Source of the DNA: Candidatus Cloacimonadota bacterium
GTDB taxonomy: Bacteria > Cloacimonadota > Cloacimonadia > JGIOTU-2
Direction of reading: 5' to 3'
DNA: 6,775 nucleotides
Assembly (NCBI GenBank): GCA_021158425.1
Contig: JAGGUR010000078.1
Location: 1 to 6,775, forward strand
A program made the translations under genes and the position numbers. Below the pieces are notes generated by a model. The model did not search any database. It was not told where the DNA came from and saw only the letters and a list, made by a program, of their open reading frames with translations. This document shows positions 5,135 through 6,775 of the stretch, in pieces. Position 1 is the stretch's first letter. Each line of letters begins with the position of its first letter.

Positions 5135-6775
5135 ATGAAAAATGAATCTAAAAACGGTAAAAATTATAAGAAAGTCCTTTTTTATGTAAATGTCTCCATA
5201 ATTGTCTTTATAATTTTACCAATTATTATTATGCTTTTTCTTTCTTATAATATTTACAGAAGTAATATTTATAGAATAGTATCACAAAATTTACTTTCAA
5301 CTTTAGAATATAAGAAAAAGTCCCTTGAAACCTGGCTTAATGAAAGAAAGAGCGATCTGAATTTCATCTCAAGTCAGAAAGATATCCTAAAGAAAAATAC
5401 TCAAACAAAAATATTCAATCAGTTGAATTTATTAAAAAATGCTTATTCCTGTTATGATAAGATTTTATTGGTTGATACGAATGGAATGACAATTTATTCA
5501 ACTGATGGTGGAAATTATAATTTCAAGGATGAAAAATATTTTCAGAAAGCAATTCAAGGCGAGAATGGTTTTAGCTCTATACATCTTTCATTTGTAATGA
5601 AGGAACCAGCGTTTTTTGGTTATACACCCATCAAAAAAAATTCAGATATAATCGCTATTTTAGTGAGTCAGATTAAATTAGATTATATTTCTGAGATAAC
5701 TCAGGAACTTATTCTTGGGGAAACCGGGGAAGTTTATCTTGTGGATGCAAATAAAACTCTTTTAACTAAGTCAAAATTCATTGAAGGTGGAATTTTGCAT
5801 CATAAAGTAAAGAGTGTAGGTATAGAAAAAGCTCTCAAAGGTGTTGCAGGTGTTGATGAATATCCTGATTACAGAGGTGTCAAAGTTTTTGGAGCGTATG
5901 ACATAATCCCGGAAATGCATTGTGTAATGATAATTGAACAGGATAAAGATGAAGCTTTAGAATCTTTCCATAGATTTAGAGATAAATTCATTCCGATTAC
6001 AATTATCATATTGATTATTTTACTATTGTTAGTTTTCTTTGTATCAAAAAGAATCCAAAATTATTTAGAAAAAAGAGATAATGAAATACTTCGGCATCAA
6101 GAGAAAATGATTTATTCAGAGCAAATGGCATCAGTTGGAATGATGTCAACTGCACTCGCTCATGAGATTAATAATCCATTAACTACTATAAAAGTTCTTA
6201 TCCAATCAGTCTTTTCTGAATTACCACAAAATGATGAGAAGAAAAAAGATTTAAGTGTTATTTTGGAAGAAATTGATTCTATTAGTAAATTATCCTACCG
6301 CTTCCTACAATATGCAAGACCAAAAGAGCCTGAAATAAAAGAATCTAATCTAAATGAGATTATAAAAAAGGTTGTTGACTTGTTAAATTATCACATTGAG
6401 AAAAATAAGATAGAATTGATATTAAAGTTAAATGAGAAAGCTCCACCAGTCAGGATGGATAGTTCACAGATAGGACAGGTGATTCTAAATATCCTATTAA
6501 ATGCTATCCAAGCAGAACCATATCAAGGGAAAATTGAAATAAAAAGTGATTGTGATGAAGAATACTGTATTGTTAAAATAACCAATTTTAATACTTACTT
6601 GCCAGAGGATTTACGGAAGAAAATTTTTGAGCCATTCTTTACCACAAAATCAAAAGGGACAGGTCTTGGTTTGGCTATTTCGCGAACTATAATGGAAAAG
6701 CACTCAGGAATAATAGAGTGTGAATCAAATACATCAGAGGGAACCTCGTTTATAATTAAACTTCCATTTAAAAAG
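5135..6775 (+). CDS. Membrane sensor histidine kinase with Cache domain (3' partial)
   Basis: The gene runs off the window end after 547 codons and must be nearly complete, since the HATPase domain is finished. Layout: a basic N terminus, membrane segment 14-36, an extracytoplasmic sensor of about 38-284, membrane segment 286-303, a short linker, then the kinase. The sensor looks like a double Cache domain: ILLVDTNGMTIYST (110-123) and LGETGEVYLVD (194-204) are typical of it; such domains bind small organic ligands such as amino or carboxylic acids. HisKA has the phosphorylated H343 in ALAHEINNPLT. The ATPase has the N box (N452, N456), FEPFFTTK (498-505) and GTGLGLAIS (508-516). The G1 box is degenerate (NFNTYLP, 484-490, without its glycines). 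The style is that of NtrB/AtoS/ZraS kinases, whose partners are often sigma-54 activators. A response regulator gene probably follows. ATG 5126 is an alternative start. Confidence 0.93.
   Translation, partial: MKNESKNGKNYKKVLFYVNVSIIVFIILPIIIMLFLSYNIYRSNIYRIVSQNLLSTLEYKKKSLETWLNERKSDLNFISSQKDILKKNTQTKIFNQLNLLKNAYSCYDKILLVDTNGMTIYSTDGGNYNFKDEKYFQKAIQGENGFSSIHLSFVMKEPAFFGYTPIKKNSDIIAILVSQIKLDYISEITQELILGETGEVYLVDANKTLLTKSKFIEGGILHHKVKSVGIEKALKGVAGVDEYPDYRGVKVFGAYDIIPEMHCVMIIEQDKDEALESFHRFRDKFIPITIIILIILLLLVFFVSKRIQNYLEKRDNEILRHQEKMIYSEQMASVGMMSTALAHEINNPLTTIKVLIQSVFSELPQNDEKKKDLSVILEEIDSISKLSYRFLQYARPKEPEIKESNLNEIIKKVVDLLNYHIEKNKIELILKLNEKAPPVRMDSSQIGQVILNILLNAIQAEPYQGKIEIKSDCDEEYCIVKITNFNTYLPEDLRKKIFEPFFTTKSKGTGLGLAISRTIMEKHSGIIECESNTSEGTSFIIKLPFKK

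Noticed and set aside
1..6775. CRISPR array, tRNA, rRNA or transposase gene
   Set aside because: No regularly spaced repeats, cloverleaf with tRNA signature bases, rRNA-like stretches or transposase motifs were seen on either strand.

Overview
The window is AT-rich bacterial DNA (roughly mid-30s % G+C by eye). Every gene lies on the + strand, spacing is tight and Shine-Dalgarno sites are strong. The contents suggest an anaerobic amino-acid-metabolising bacterium: a NADH dehydrogenase/molybdopterin-oxidoreductase large-subunit-like protein, two glutamate-dehydrogenase-family enzymes, and a sigma-54-type promoter near a two-component sensor kinase. The lineage cannot be fixed from the sequence. 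Candidate phyla of the Cloacimonadota kind would fit, but that is a guess.

Positions 1-3126 look like the tail of one operon. They hold the C-terminal part of a NuoG-like protein (its start is outside the window), a 125-residue alpha/beta protein of unknown function, and a first Glu/Leu/Phe/Val dehydrogenase (GDH-1). Each of the last two has its own strong ribosome binding site and follows its neighbour closely. The unit ends at an elaborate palindrome (3149-3230) that can fold as a three-way junction and is followed by seven T, so it looks like a REP-like element serving as a terminator.

Positions 3240-5086 form a second, separately controlled unit. A near-perfect sigma-54 promoter (TGGCACAATAATTGCC, 3378-3393) sits just upstream of two tandem, homologous zinc-ribbon microproteins (60 and 70 residues). 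They overlap each other by ATGA, and the second overlaps the start of a second, canonical glutamate dehydrogenase (GDH-2) by 47 bases. A hairpin and a rho-independent terminator close the unit.

Positions 5135-6775 encode a membrane histidine kinase that runs off the window end. It has two membrane segments around a Cache-type extracytoplasmic sensor domain, followed by HisKA and HATPase domains of the NtrB/AtoS/ZraS style. Such kinases often work with NtrC-family activators of sigma-54 promoters. A simple working model is that the kinase, with a regulator probably encoded just downstream, senses a small molecule and drives the zinc-ribbon/GDH-2 operon, while GDH-1 is made from the upstream operon. 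The link between kinase and promoter is inference from position and family.
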